From Chaetorhynchus papuensis (taxonomy: Eukaryota > Chordata > Aves > Passeriformes > Rhipiduridae), in assembly GCA_013396525.1 (NCBI GenBank), contig VWYX01001268.1:143483-207482 (forward strand): 64,000 nt of DNA. Direction: 5' to 3'. Under the pieces are notes generated by a model. That model was not told where the DNA came from, searched no databases, and was given only the letters and a program-made list of their open reading frames with translations. This document shows positions 1 through 12,900 of this stretch, piece by piece. Position numbers and translations under genes: made by a program. The number at the start of each line of letters is the position of its first letter. The stretch's first letter is position 1.

Positions 1-301
1 CCTTCGGCTGGAGAATGTACAGGGATAAAAAGTACTTTCTCTACCACTTTTCTCCATTTGGGAAATAACCAGTGGCATAAAGCACATTTTAATATAATGT
101 TTTAGGAAGCAATGGCTGGTAATGAAAATTAGGTGACAAGTTCCCATTGCAGCCTGACTGAGCAAAGGCACATCCTGGCATAACTCCACTGACATCGGAG
201 AGTTGCACAGGGAATGGCTTGCCCTGACCCCTGGGATTCTCTGTCATGCAGCCCTTGCAGATGGGCAATGATGCTAGAAAATGCTAATTTGTCAGGAACT
301 G

Positions 302-568
302 CAGTGACAGGACAAGGATTAATGGGTACAAATTGAAAGAGGGGGAATTTAGGTTAGATTATTAGGAAGAAATTCTTCACAGTGAGGGGTGGTGAGATAC
401 TGGAGCAGGTTGCCCAGGGAGGCTGTGGATGCCCCAACCCTGGCAGTGCTCAAGGCCAGGCTGGATAAGGCCTTGAGCAGCCTGGTCTAGTGGGAGATGT
501 CCCTGCCCATGGGACATGATCTTCAAGGTCCCTTCCAACCCTTAACCTTCCATGATTCCATGAAAAAC
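302..568 (+). repeat. CR1 LINE, 3' end, truncated
   Basis: This is a 5'-truncated chicken-repeat-1 (CR1) retrotransposon in sense orientation to CNGB1. It carries the familiar 3' UTR phrases: a TTAGGTTAGAT-like block near 350, 'CAGGTTGCCCAGGGAGGCTG' near 407, 'AAGGCCAGGCTGGATAAGG' near 450, and 'AAGGTCCCTTCCAACCC' near 525, ending in an ATGATTCCATG-type tail. It ends about 140 bp before the first recognised CNGB1 exon. It has no coding capacity. Confidence 0.9.
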
Positions 569-707
569 ACACGGCAGGATGCCCACCACTGCAGCTGTGT
601 ACTACCAACACCTGGGGGCGGTGGGCAGCCCCAAACCCCCCCGTCAGCCCCTCATTTCCGCCGTGACACAACCACCCCTTCTCAAACCACTCTGTGTTTT
701 ATTGCAG

Positions 708-980
708 CTTCAGATGCCTTGTCCTTTGCTTGAAGCACCTAGCAGGCTCCTAGCAGCATGGCCAGGCGGGCCCGGGACGTCGAGCTAGACCGGCTGGTGC
801 ATGACAAGCCGCTGGCTGGCAGGGACCCCTCCCCTCCCGGCCGCGGGGCCCTAGAGCAGCTCCCCAATGTCCCCAGCTACCGAGCCACCGCTGCCGCCTG
901 CACCCCCGTCCTTGTCGCCAGCAAGCCAAAGGCTGGAGTTGTCAACCCCAATTTTTGCACTGAGGAGCAATCCCCACTAG
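708..980 (+). other. CNGB1: CNGB1 first recognised exon with start codon
   Basis: A polypyrimidine tract and TTGCAG precede 708, so an upstream noncoding exon probably splices here. The ATG at 758 has A at -3 and G at +4. An in-frame TAG at 740-742 blocks reading from upstream if the acceptor is at 707. The encoded segment is proline- and charge-rich and starts MARRARDVELDRL. The exon ends in phase 1 at a GTATTA donor and completes a Gly codon with the exon at 2290. A weaker acceptor after the AG at 741-742 or 744-745 would remove the stop and permit an upstream in-frame extension, so an internal exon of a longer isoform cannot be excluded. Confidence 0.7.
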
Positions 981-3900
981 GTATTAGAAGTGTTGGCTTT
1001 GACGATGGCCTTGTGTAATTAGAGGGGCGCAGCAGGGGATTCCTGGAGTTGCTTTCTTTGTTGCTTTCTAGGGGGGGAAAGAATTAAAAAAAATAAAAGC
1101 ACGCTTTATGTTGCAGCACAGAGGCTGGGGAACAAAACTGACGTGTTTGTCTGCTTCTGCCTCATCACTATGTGCCTTTTTAGCTAAGCCTAGAGGGTGT
1201 TTGCAAATGCTGTGTGTTTAGAGCTGCTCAGAAAAGCTCTCCTGAAGGACCTGCAGGCAGAGGGTGCAATATCACAGTTTTCTCTCCAGCATTTGTGCAA
1301 CCTGCTCATACCAAGAGGAGAGAAAGGTGGATGTTTGCTGTTCACAGCTTTCTGCCTTTTTTGCAGCTTTGCTTTGCTTTGTTTTTAACCAGCAAGCCAA
1401 ATTCTGCTGCTTTTCCTTACATGCAACAGGGTTTTAACTTTGCAACCCAAACAGGCCTTTTCTCAGGGATTTAATCAAATCACACTCTGATCCACTAGTT
1501 TCACATCAGTGTGAAGCAGGAGGGTGTGCATGGGGACTTTCAGATGTGTGAAGACCTCCCACAGAAGAAATCCTGCAGGAATTAATTGTATTTTGTTAAA
1601 TAGCTAAGAAAAGAGATCACACTTCACAGCTGAGCAGCTGTGAGGTCTGGCCAAGGTAACCCCCAGTGCCATTTCTCCTTTGGAGAACTGGCATCTTTCT
1701 TTACCCACTATAAACATCCAACCTTCCTGCTTCTAACCTCGCCTGTGGCAGGAAGCAGTTATTACCTCTGCAAAAGAAAGAAGCCATAAATGCTTATTTA
1801 AATAGTGCCTTATTCTGCATGAAAGGCCAACACTGTGTTATTCAGAGCTGTCACAATCCATAGGTTTACATTCAGAAGAACCAGGAGAATTTTTATGCCC
1901 TGGGAGGCAGATTTGCTCCTGGAAATCCTGGGTTCCTGCACAGCACCTGCAGCTGGGAATCCTAATCTCCACTGTTTTCCAAACCACGGGAACCCAACGC
2001 TCGGATGGAGTAGCTGCAATCACTGCAAGCTGGGCAAGCAGAAGGGGAGCAGATGGCAGTTCTTAGAGTGCTAAAAACTGGGCAAAAAAAAGGTAAAGAA
2101 GTGCTCCAAATGCTTAGGAGAAAGGAGTGCCAGGCAAGAAGGGAACAGAGGGAGAAGGAGAGGCCTCCCAACACGCTGCAGGGCCTGGGGGCAGCTCTGT
2201 GGCAGCGATGGGGTCTGGGGAGCCATCCTGGCTGCAGGCAGGGCCCTGCACCCCCTCACCTGCCATTATTGTCCTTCCCCACGGAGCAGGTCATTACCCC
2301 ACCCTGGAGATCAAGGATGTGGACAGCCCAGGCCGTGCTGTGGAGATCCATGGTTCCCCTTTACCGCTGCCCGCTGCCAGTGCTCCCAACCTGCTGGCGG
2401 TGCCCGGCGCAGCATCCCTCAGGTATGGCTCTGCCCAGGCGCGGTCCCTGGCTCCCCCCGAGGGTGCCAGGACAGGAACATTGATACAACCACGTGGAGA
2501 TACCCATTTCCAGCAGATTTGGACAGTGATGTGTGTGCAGTGGGTGTCACCCCTGTGCGCAGCAGAGGAGATGGCGAAAGCTTTGCCTCTTGTTTGCATT
2601 TTTTGTTTAAATGGTTACATTTCGTTTGAAGCTTTTGTGGGCCAGGGACAGACTAAATGGTCTTTTAAGGTCCCTTCCAACCCAGATCATTCAGTGATTC
2701 TACGCTTAGAGAGAGGGAGGATTAAAACTGAGCTTTAAAATTTAGGCAGGAAGAAGCTGATGGATTTTTTACTGTTGTGGTGTTAGGATTTTTTTGAGGC
2801 TCACTCTTGCAGAGGATTAGAAACGAAAACTAAAGTGGAGGTTTTTTCTGTGCTGAAAACCAGGTGCTGTAGTCATTCTCACTTAATAGTTTGGCTCTTT
2901 TAGTAAACAAGCTCCTGGAGGAGCAAATAAAATGGCAAAAATGTCCACAATCCAGTCTGTTGAACAGCTGTTTAAACTGGGACAGCAGAGCCCAAGGCTT
3001 CATGTGAAATATCTGCAGTGAAAATACTGACAGCACTAAACATACTTCAGTTACACATGTGAGCACATAAACCTTTCTGCTGGGTCTCCAGGGAGTGTCT
3101 CAAAACAACACTGGAGGTCCTTTGGTAGAGCTGGGTATTTTTAAAAGCAAGGAACTCCCGTTCTCCTACATAAAGAGCTAAAATTTAATTATTGTGAACC
3201 AGAAGGAAAATGCTCATCTCCTGCTGGTGTTTCCAGAGGAAGAGGACATAACTCTGCATTGAGCAGTCACCCAGGTGTCCCTAAATCCCTTCTACTGCCC
3301 ACAGTCTTGAGTTACTTCCTACATGCGTCTGTGAAGGATTTGAGTTAAAATGGTTTAGACAGAGCCATAAAAGACTCATCACAAATGAGCCACACACCTA
3401 ATTGGAGCGTGGAAACAAGCTCCTGCAGATAAATACCAGGATACTCTGGCTGATGCCATATGGGCAAGGACCCTATGCATCCCACATGTCCCAGTGCCTG
3501 TGGCCTCTGGCTGCAGCATTCCCAGGGCACCAAAACCAGAGCAATGTTTGGGCTGTGAGGGGGCCTCTCATCCCAGCTGGCTGTTCAGGGGAAGCTGTGT
3601 GTGGGCTGGTGCTGCACAGTCCCCCTTACAGAGCAAGGGGCTGTCAGTGCAGGCATCTGGGCTTGCTCAGGGATGAGGACAGGCCAGTGGGGCAGCGTGG
3701 TGCCCTGAGGGGGCAGAGGCAGGGGAAGGGCAGCTGGAGACTGGTGAGAGGCAATGGATGTTGTGCTAACAACAATATGGACCTTGGCATGACTGTTTCT
3801 CCAAACTGATGGTTTGGGGAACCCCTCCATCCACATTTGAGAGCACTTTAAAAGGGGGGTTTGTGGTTTTCCTCCACCCCTGCACTGGGTACTTGGGAAA

Positions 3901-6900
3901 TGAAGGTTCATGACTCTTGTTCACCTGCTCCACCTCCCAGCAGGACACACCTGAGAGCCAGAGAGGCTGAAGGTGGTGGGTTCACAGCATTTGTCTTTCT
4001 TTGGGAGATTTGTGATTGCAGGATGACCTCCCACAGCATCCTGCTTGCTCCTGCTCCACACACAGCACTGAGACATTTTGTGCCATGGCCGGGGGATCAG
4101 CAGCTGTGGTGACAGGAGACCATTTCTTCATCACAGTTAAAATTCTGGGCTTGGCTGCAGGTTTGCAAACCAGTCCAGATTTTTGCTGGGACTGCTATCT
4201 TCACATTCAGTTTCCCTTCTGACACCTTGTTTGCCCGCATGAAAGGAAGTCATCTGAGAAACCCATCGTGCCAAAGGGAGCCCCCAGCTGTGTTAGGTCA
4301 CAGCTTCTAGGTACTGCTGGCACTGCACTTTCCTTGCCTGCCTCTTGAAGTGCTCTGATGTGATGCTATGGCACTGAGGGCAAGCACAGGGTGGTGCCTG
4401 CCATCCGTGCATTTTGCCAAATATCCAAATTGGGTTGCAAAATGGGCCAGGTGGCTGCATGTCCATGGAGCCAAGGGCTTGTTGGTGCTCAGGGAGAAAC
4501 AGGGCTTTAACAGGAAAGTAGCAGGGGAGGTTCACTCCCATTTACACCAGGCAATGTCAAAAATTAGGGGAAACTGACCCTACTAGGAGAAGGGAGAATG
4601 GAAAACGGATGACACCTGGGAGGAGGAGGAGGGAGAGGAGCCAGCTGAGGGTGGGAGAGAAGCCCATCCTTGGTCGCTGTGTTTGTGTCTGCAGGAGGAA
4701 GCGACTGCTCCCAGAGGATGGTCTGGACAAGGGCCTGGGGAGCCAGTCCCCCACCCAAATGCTGGGCTGGGACGAGGAGCAGAGGAAAAGGTGAGTAAAG
4801 GGACCTCAGGGCTCTGGGTCAGCCAGGGGTTCACATCTTGGGGCTCAGGTGGAAATAGCACCTTTGGATCCTAGAAGTGCTGGGAAACCAAAGGGAGAGG
4901 GAGCCATGCTACTTTGTGTTCTTCTCACTACACAATACCCAAATAAATACAGGTAAATCCTAATTCAGGTGCTCTAGGTTAAAGAATGGGTCGTGACTGG
5001 GTCACGGTTCGAGGCCAGGTTGGATGGGACTTGGAGCAAGCTGATCTAAAGGCAGGTGTCGCTGCCCATGGCAGGGGGTTGGAATGAGATGAGCTGTAAG
5101 GTCCCTTCTAACCCAAACCATTCCAGGATTCTATGATCCTGGGAACCTGCCCTGGGGCTTTCCTACCTGTATGAAATGCCCGCTGGTCTCCCACAGCCTG
5201 CCCGAGCGCATAGGCTCGGCCACGAGCCTGAGCAGCGCCGTCATCAACACGCGGCTCCAGGAGCTGGTGAGGCTCTTCAAAGAGAGGACCGAGAAGGTGA
5301 AGGAGAAGCTGATTGACCCCGATGTCACCTCGGACGATGAGAGCCCTGTGGCATGTGAGTTCAGGTGGGGCTGGGAGTGTTCCCCTGGTGGGTCCCCACA
5401 CACGCTGTGTTTTCTGGGAGGCAGCTGCTTTATTAACAGCTTAAAGACCTTAAAACAAACTGCAGTAAGAAGATTTTTCTGCCCTTTGAGATAACTCTGT
5501 GTCCTCTCCCAGCTCCCACCAAGCCAGCACCTGCAGCAGTGGTGCCTACCCCAGGAGGGGAGCTGGAGGGGGACAAGCCTTCAGGGGGTGACCACTACTG
5601 CGAGATGCTGTGCTGCACGTTCAAGTCTCAGCCCTGGCTGGACCGCCTGAAAAGCTACCAGTTCCCCAGCAGCATCGACCCCCTCACCAGTGAGTGATGG
5701 AGCACGGCCTCGTGCCTGGGCTGGGGGCAAGCTGGTGGGACTGGGGGAGAGGGGGGAGGAGGGGAGGAGGTGTAAAGAGGGGAGGAGAACTAAGCAAGAA
5801 GCAACTTAGTTTTCACAAAAGCCCAGAATCTTAAATTACTCCCCAAGGCACAGGCTTTCCTAAATACTTCCAGCTCTGGGTGTCAGGAGCATGACCAGGT
5901 ATTCTGCTTTCCCTGTGGTATGGATACCCCCCCAAAAAAATTAAAACCACAAAAGAAAAATCCACTGCCATGTGGCCTCCCCACAGAAGCCCAGCTCTTT
6001 CCTTAGTCTTTCATATTCCTCAGTGCTTTGGAAGCCCCTGGGCTCAGGCAGCTGGCCACCAGTTCAGCATGGCTGGAGGGGAAAAAGCAGAACAGGGAAG
6101 TTGGTGATGTGGGAGCAAAGCAAAAGCAAATATAGCTGAATGAGCAAAGTTAAAAGAAGCTTTCCAATAAGGCATGGTGTGCTCTGTGACCAGGGGTGTT
6201 CATTCTGTGCTAGAGCCCAGTTTATCTGCAGTTAAACACTGTCACCAAGAGACTTCCTGCAGGTTTTCCTGTTGTGCTGAGGGTGGGTCAGGGGATGAAA
6301 ACCCCTTTGTGTAAAGGATTCACACAGGGGAAGGATGTCTGCCCAGCTGATCTGGTGCTGTTCCCTGTATGCAGATCTGATGTATGTGCTGTGGCTGTTC
6401 TTCGTTGTCATGGCCTGGAACTGGAACTGCTGGTTGATCCCTGTCCGCTGGGCTTTCCCCTACCAGACTCCAGCAAACATCCACTACTGGCTGCTGGTGG
6501 ACTACCTCTGTGACCTCATTTATCTGCTGGACATCCTCGTCTTTCAGACCCGGCTGCAGTTTGTTCAGGGGGGAGACATCATCGTGAGTGGCAGGGCACT
6601 GCATCCCACCCGTGGGGACCAGCTCTGGGGACCTCCCACCCCATCACCCCGAGTGACATGGGTGGTGCTGGTCTCTGAATCGAGCTCTCCAAGCTCTCCC
6701 ACCACAGCCATGGCCATCAGGGCTCTGTCCACTCTCAGACACCACAAGCATCTCTCCTGACACGGAGTGGATAAGCTGGCAGTGTTTTTGTCTGCCAAAC
6801 ACACAATTTTTTCCCTATGAAATCAATACCATCCTATCTAGAAACTGTGTGGTCTGTGGTAGTCCTGTTCCTGGGTAGGGATGCCTGCAGGGAGCTGCTC

Positions 6901-9900
6901 CATGGGGTGGTTCTGCCTGTGGTGAGGTGCTCATTGACCTGCCCTGGCACAGCCGTGCGCTGCCAACCTTGGGCAGGGTGTAACAAACTCTGGGGTTAAT
7001 TTTCGGGAGCACGCCAGGCAGGGTGCATTAGCAATTGCAATCTGAACACATAGATCACATGTCTGAGATAAGGGAAGCCCTTGATTGCATTTCCATATTC
7101 AATTAAACAAACTGTGAAAAATCACACCTTGAGGGTACAGCCTTCCCATGGCCATGCAGATGTTCAGACAGGCAGTTTTCCCTGCAAATGCTGATTTTTG
7201 TGGTGCTGGCACTGGGATGTGCTTTTTCTGGGATGCAAAATCAACTCGGGATGTCCCAAGGTAGGATGAGAAGATGGCACACAGCCAGGTCTTCTCTGCT
7301 TGCTCTGCTCCCCTTTCCAGGCACAAAAGGAGCATCTTCCCTGTTGTGATGCAGAGGAGGAAAGCCAGGCATGACCATGTAGCTTTCCTTTCTCTAAGCA
7401 ATAATCAATATTTCTCTCTCTCTCCTTCCTGTTCCCAACCAGACTGACAAAAAGGCCATGAAAAAAAACTACCTGCGATCACAACGCTTTAAGGTCTGTC
7501 AGAATTTTCTTTATGCATCTGAATCTTTAATCTGCCCTGTGGGTTGCAGCCCCACACCAGTGCTGCTGCAGGTCCCCACAGAGGTTTCTCCCTGTGTGGA
7601 TCTCAGATGGATGTGCTGTGCCTCCTGCCCCTGGATTTCTTCTACTTCAAAGTCGGTGTCAACCCCCTCCTGCGCTTCCCTCGCTGTCTGAAGGTGAGTC
7701 AGGGCTTACAAAACCAGGCACAACAGCAGCTGCAGTGCATATGGAAGAGTCCTGTGCTGGCTGGGGTGAGCTATGGCTGGTTAGACTCATCAGTGATGAC
7801 AAGAGGATTATAAAATGGAGGGAAGTTTTGTCCCAAAGGCTTTGCAAGGCTGTTGGTCAAACGCTTCATTTCAATCCTGAACCACTCACGTTTGACTAGA
7901 AGGGCACTTATGGATGGAGACAACTCTATCTGTGGCAGTCCATGTGCAGAGGGGCTGCAGGAGGGAAATGGAGGGGCAGAGGGGTTTTATGGGGAGATGA
8001 CTCTCCCAGTAGGGAACCTGGAACATGCAGTTCTCCTTCTCCTCCCAGTACATGGCCTTCTTCGAGTTCAACAGCCGCCTGGAGGCCATCCTGACCAAGG
8101 CATACATCTACAGGTGAGGGCCATGGGGAGAAAGAGAGAGCTTGGAATTGCTGTTTGCCACTGGGGAGGAAGGTTCACTTCGTTCTGCACTTCTTGAGGG
8201 TCCCTGATTTATTTCCCTGCTGTGCCTGGGCTGGCTGACACAGACATTGGCTGATGCAGTGGGACATGGGGGCCCCAAAGCCTGCATGGGCAGGATCACC
8301 TCTCTCCAACCCACGGGGACAGGGGTGCTGGCAGTGAAGAGGAGCCATCAGCAGATAAACCACTTTTTCTGGCACTCCTGGAGCTGCAGGGCTGCAGGAG
8401 GCAGCAGCAGGGTTGGGGTGCTCTGTGATTCCTGCATTGGCAGGACCTGTATGGTCATCACTTCAAGGCTCCAGGGGGGACCTGACATCTTTCCCCAGCA
8501 GACATCATCTCCCTTCCTGCTCTCTCCTGGTTTTCCTGCAGGGTGATTCGGACCACTGCCTACTTACTGTACAGCCTGCACGTCAACTCCTGCCTCTACT
8601 ACTGGGCCTCAGCCTACGAAGGACTGGGCTCCACCACCTGGGTCTACGATGGGGAAGGAAACAGGTACAAGCCAGGGCTGGGGGTCTCACATAGCACAGC
8701 CTGCTGCGATGAGCTGGAGCAGTCAGGGAGGTGGGATGCATGGGATGCAGCTGGAGTCATAAAAACCCCTGAAGCAAAGGGTGGGGAGTGCCAGGAGAAG
8801 TGAGAATGGCAAGGACAGGAGGGATGGGGTGTGCAGTAATACACAGTGCTGCAAGAAGAAGAGGCTGCAGCAGGGCACAGGTGGAAAGCAGTGGCAGGTT
8901 GAAGTGGCTGAAGAGGTGGGATCCTGGTGCTGGAAAGCAAAGGAATGCTCCCTGGCCAAGCAGGACTGAAGTGTGAATCCTGCTTCTGTCCGTGCTGACC
9001 TGCTGCCAGGCTGGGATGGAGGAGTGACACTGTGTGTCCTTGTGCCCTGTGTCTTTCGACCAGCACCCTCATTCCCAGGTGTGGGATGGGGACAGTGGCC
9101 AGCCCTTCCCCTCACCATGTGTTAAATGTCCCCTGTGCTGTCAGTGATGGATGCCACAGGCAGAGTCCTTGGCTCACAAGATGAATGCCCACACCTGTGC
9201 TAGTGTTGCTACTTTTTCTTTATTCTGTATGATATACAAAATCTGTGTCTGTCTCCAGCTGTAAACAAAACACCCAAGGGAATGCCCAGGACCAGGGAAT
9301 CAGGAATTCACTTGGCATCTCCTAAATCCCATGCCAACAATTTGCTCACAAACACGTTTTTTCCCCTGATGATTTCTAGAAGTGTAAATGTTGCTGAAAA
9401 TGTGTTGCTGGTTTATGGTGGAGCTGTAAGGAGCAGAAAACAGGAGTAAGCAGAGCAGCTGAGCCTCCCGTGTGGAGGTTCCTGGAAGGACCATAGGTCC
9501 CCCTGCTCCTGGAGCATCTCCAGAAGCACCTGCAGGTGTGGTGGGGACTCTGAAGCCCTTCAGTTTTTCCCTTGGTCACCCATAATTACTCTCAGCAGGC
9601 TCTGGCTTGCCATAGCCAGAGGCCATGAGTTCAGTGCTGAGGGGTGAAACAGAAATGCCCTCAGAACTGCCTCCTCTCCTCTTCTCCTCTCCTCTTCTCT
9701 TCTTGTCTTCTCCTCCCAGCTACATCCGCTGTTACTACTGGGCAGTCAAAACCCTCATCACCATCGGGGGCCTGCCAGACCCCAAGACACTGTTTGAGAT
9801 CGTCTTCCAGCTGCTGAACTACTTCACAGGCGTCTTTGCTTTCTCTGTCATGATAGGGCAGGTGAGTGGGCATCGGGGGGGTGGGGATGGTTTTGGTGGG

Positions 9901-12900
9901 GTCGATCCACAGGTTGGCATCTCCAGGTTTGTTTTCCCCACGGGAGGACCTGCTCAGCATTGGTGCAAGACAAGAAGGATTTTGGCAGATGCTGTTAGGG
10001 CTTGGCTCACATGCTTAACCTGCTGATGGATAAGTGAGAGCAACTAAAAGTTCTCTTCCACCCCTTCCATTCAGATGAGAGACGTGGTTGGTGCCGCTAC
10101 TGCAGGGCAAACGTACTACCGGAGCTGCATGGACAGCACCATTAAATACATGAACTTCTACAAGATCCCCAGGACTGTTCAGAACCGGGTGAAGACGTGG
10201 TACGAGTACACGTGGCACTCTCAAGGCATGCTAGGTGAGATCCAGCCACTCCGAGGGTCAGTGCTTGTATCTCATGTTTTACTCATGTCTTGCTTTGCAG
10301 AGCTGGAATGTTTCTGTCAAATAGCACTGCAGTTTGGGGATGGAGGGTGGCTTATTTTGCTCTTCAGCATAGGGGCTTGCTTGCCCACCTGTAGGGTTTA
10401 CAGGCTGCCACTGGGTCACAGCACTTTGGTGACTTGGCATCACTCACAGCACACCGAGTGCAGTGACCCACATGCCCTGGAGAGAGGACAGTGACGGTCA
10501 ATCACTGGCCAGAGTGTGTCCAGCAGCAAAGCCACCAGCTCACCCTACCACTAAGTCATCAGGCAGGACCAGAACCTCTGTGCCCACCCTTCTGGATAAG
10601 AAAAATGCTGACTTGGACCCAGTGGTCTGTTTCTGAGCGCCATCAGGGCAGGGATAATGCAAAGGGTGGTTTTCCATCACACTTCAGATTTAGACCTGGA
10701 GGTTGCTGGGCGGGCAGAGGCTGGAGGAGACCCTTCTGTGCGAGCTGGCTCCTGCCCTCTGCCACCAGAACGTGGGCTGCTTTCCCACTGCCATATGAAG
10801 GACACGCTCTTGGATCAAGTGTTGGAAGCAGCCACTTTTCTGCTTTGTCTCACAGATGAGTCAGAGCTGCTGGTGCAGCTGCCAGACAAGATGAGGCTGG
10901 ACATCGCCATCGACGTGAACTACAACATCGTGAGCAAAGTGGCCCTTTTCCAGGTACCCTCTGCAGCACAGGCCCTGGCTGGCACAGCCTGCCACGCCAG
11001 CACAGACTAATGCTGGTGTGTTTTGGCTCTGTTTGGGCTCAGGGTTGTGACAGACAGATGATCTTTGACATGCTGAAGCGGCTCAAATCAGTGGTCTACC
11101 TGCCCAACGACTACGTGTGCAAGAAGGTAACGAGATGCTTGGAGTCCTGGCCAGGCTGTGCAGGGCACTAGGAAAGCCAGGCCTGGCCCACCACCCTGGT
11201 GAGCCACTTCACAGGGAGGAAATTTGGAGCAAAAACATCCTCGGTTGCAGCTGGTCTTGTACAAAGACTGACCTGCTGCAGCTCCGAACAGCAGGAGGGC
11301 AGGGGAAAGCTTGTTGGAGTCTTTGGAGAATGCTTGGATGAGAATGCTCAGGAGTGAGCACCATCCAGACATTTTGGGAGCTTGGGGAGGGCAGTAGGGT
11401 CGTGGGGGTTTCCAGCAAGATGCTGCGTGGGGCATCCCTAAGGCCCCCCTGTTTGTGGGCGTCCCAGCCAGCTCCCCTCTCCCTGCAGGGGGAAATAGGC
11501 CGCGAGATGTACATCATCCAGGCGGGACAAGTGCAGGTGCTGGGGGGACCCGACGGCAAATCCGTGCTGGTGACTCTGAAAGCTGGATCTGTCTTTGGAG
11601 AAATCAGGTGAGGGAAGCATTTTCAGGGAGCCGGGGAAATACAGCTCGTGGGCTCTGGGTAAGGAGGGTGGGAAGTGGAAGGATCAGCAGCACCCCAATT
11701 AATCTTCCTGACTGAGAGCCATGAACACTGGGCAGCAGCTGTTACCCAAATTACAGCTTTCCTGCTGTTTTTGTCATCATGTTGTCTTCTGCCTGGGGAG
11801 CTGGTGATGGTAAACAGAGAAATATGGATGAAGGAATGGGAAAATTGATAAGAAAAGGTGTTTCACAAATACAGTCTCCTGGTCATTAATCCACCCATTT
11901 CATGGGCATGGAAAGCCCTGCACCAGTCGGTAACACAGCAATACTGCGGCCTCCCCACTGCCCAGCAGACATTAGACGGGTGTAAAATGCAATATTTAAC
12001 CCTTCAAATCTGCAAATAATTTTTTATATAGTGCTCCATGCAAAGTTTCCCTTTATCATTCTTTAAAGGTTCTGCATGGTTAATTCCATCAGGAGTGAAA
12101 ATTAAACTCTGAGTCCCCTGAAAAAGAGAGACGGAGGCACATAAAGGAGATTTGACCTGAGCCTGTGAACAGAGGTGTTGATGTCTTGCATTGTCTCTCC
12201 CAGCTTGCTGGCAGCAGGAGGGGGAAATCGCCGGACAGCGAACGTCGTGGCCCATGGCTTTGCCAACCTTTTCATTTTGGAGAAGAAGGACTTGAACGAG
12301 ATTTTGGTGCATTACCCGGAGTCTCAGAAGCTGCTCCGTAAGAAGGCCAAGTGCGTGCTGGGGGGTTTCTAAGCTGGGGGGGTTTAAAAACAGCAGAGCC
12401 TGGGCTTCGCAGCCTCAGGGGAGTTTTGTCTCTGCGTGAAGCCCTGGGAAAGCTCCTGCTGCAGGCGCTGCGTTCCCGCTGCGGGCTGGAGCTGCCGTCC
12501 CTCGGCAGAGGGCACCCGGCCCTCGTCGCTGGGCTGGGAGGCTCCGGCTGCGAACCTTCGCCTCTAGAAGCAGGTGGAGCTGGGGAACGAGCGTGGCCAA
12601 AGTGCCTTCGTTTAAAATTCTGTGAAAAGATTCGTTTTCGTTTTTAGCATTGCTTAGATTTGTTATTCTGTCCTCCCTAAGACATGTAAAGAGCCTTGTC
12701 CTTTTAATGCTTGGTTTCTCTGCACTATAAAATCCAGCTGATAGAACACGTGCCCAGACTGACATCACCTGTCCCTTTCCGTGCTGCAGGAAAATGCTGA
12801 GAAACAACAACAAACCCAAAGATGCCAAAGGAGGCCCCGGAGATCCAGTGATCATCCCCCCAAAAGCTGACACCCCAAAGCTCTTCAGGGCTGCCCTGGC

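Noticed and set aside
1197..1474. Possible extra CNGB1 exon between 980 and 2290
   Set aside because: The exon at 2290 joins 980 in perfect phase, and no acceptor-donor pair with a coding frame is needed or convincing.
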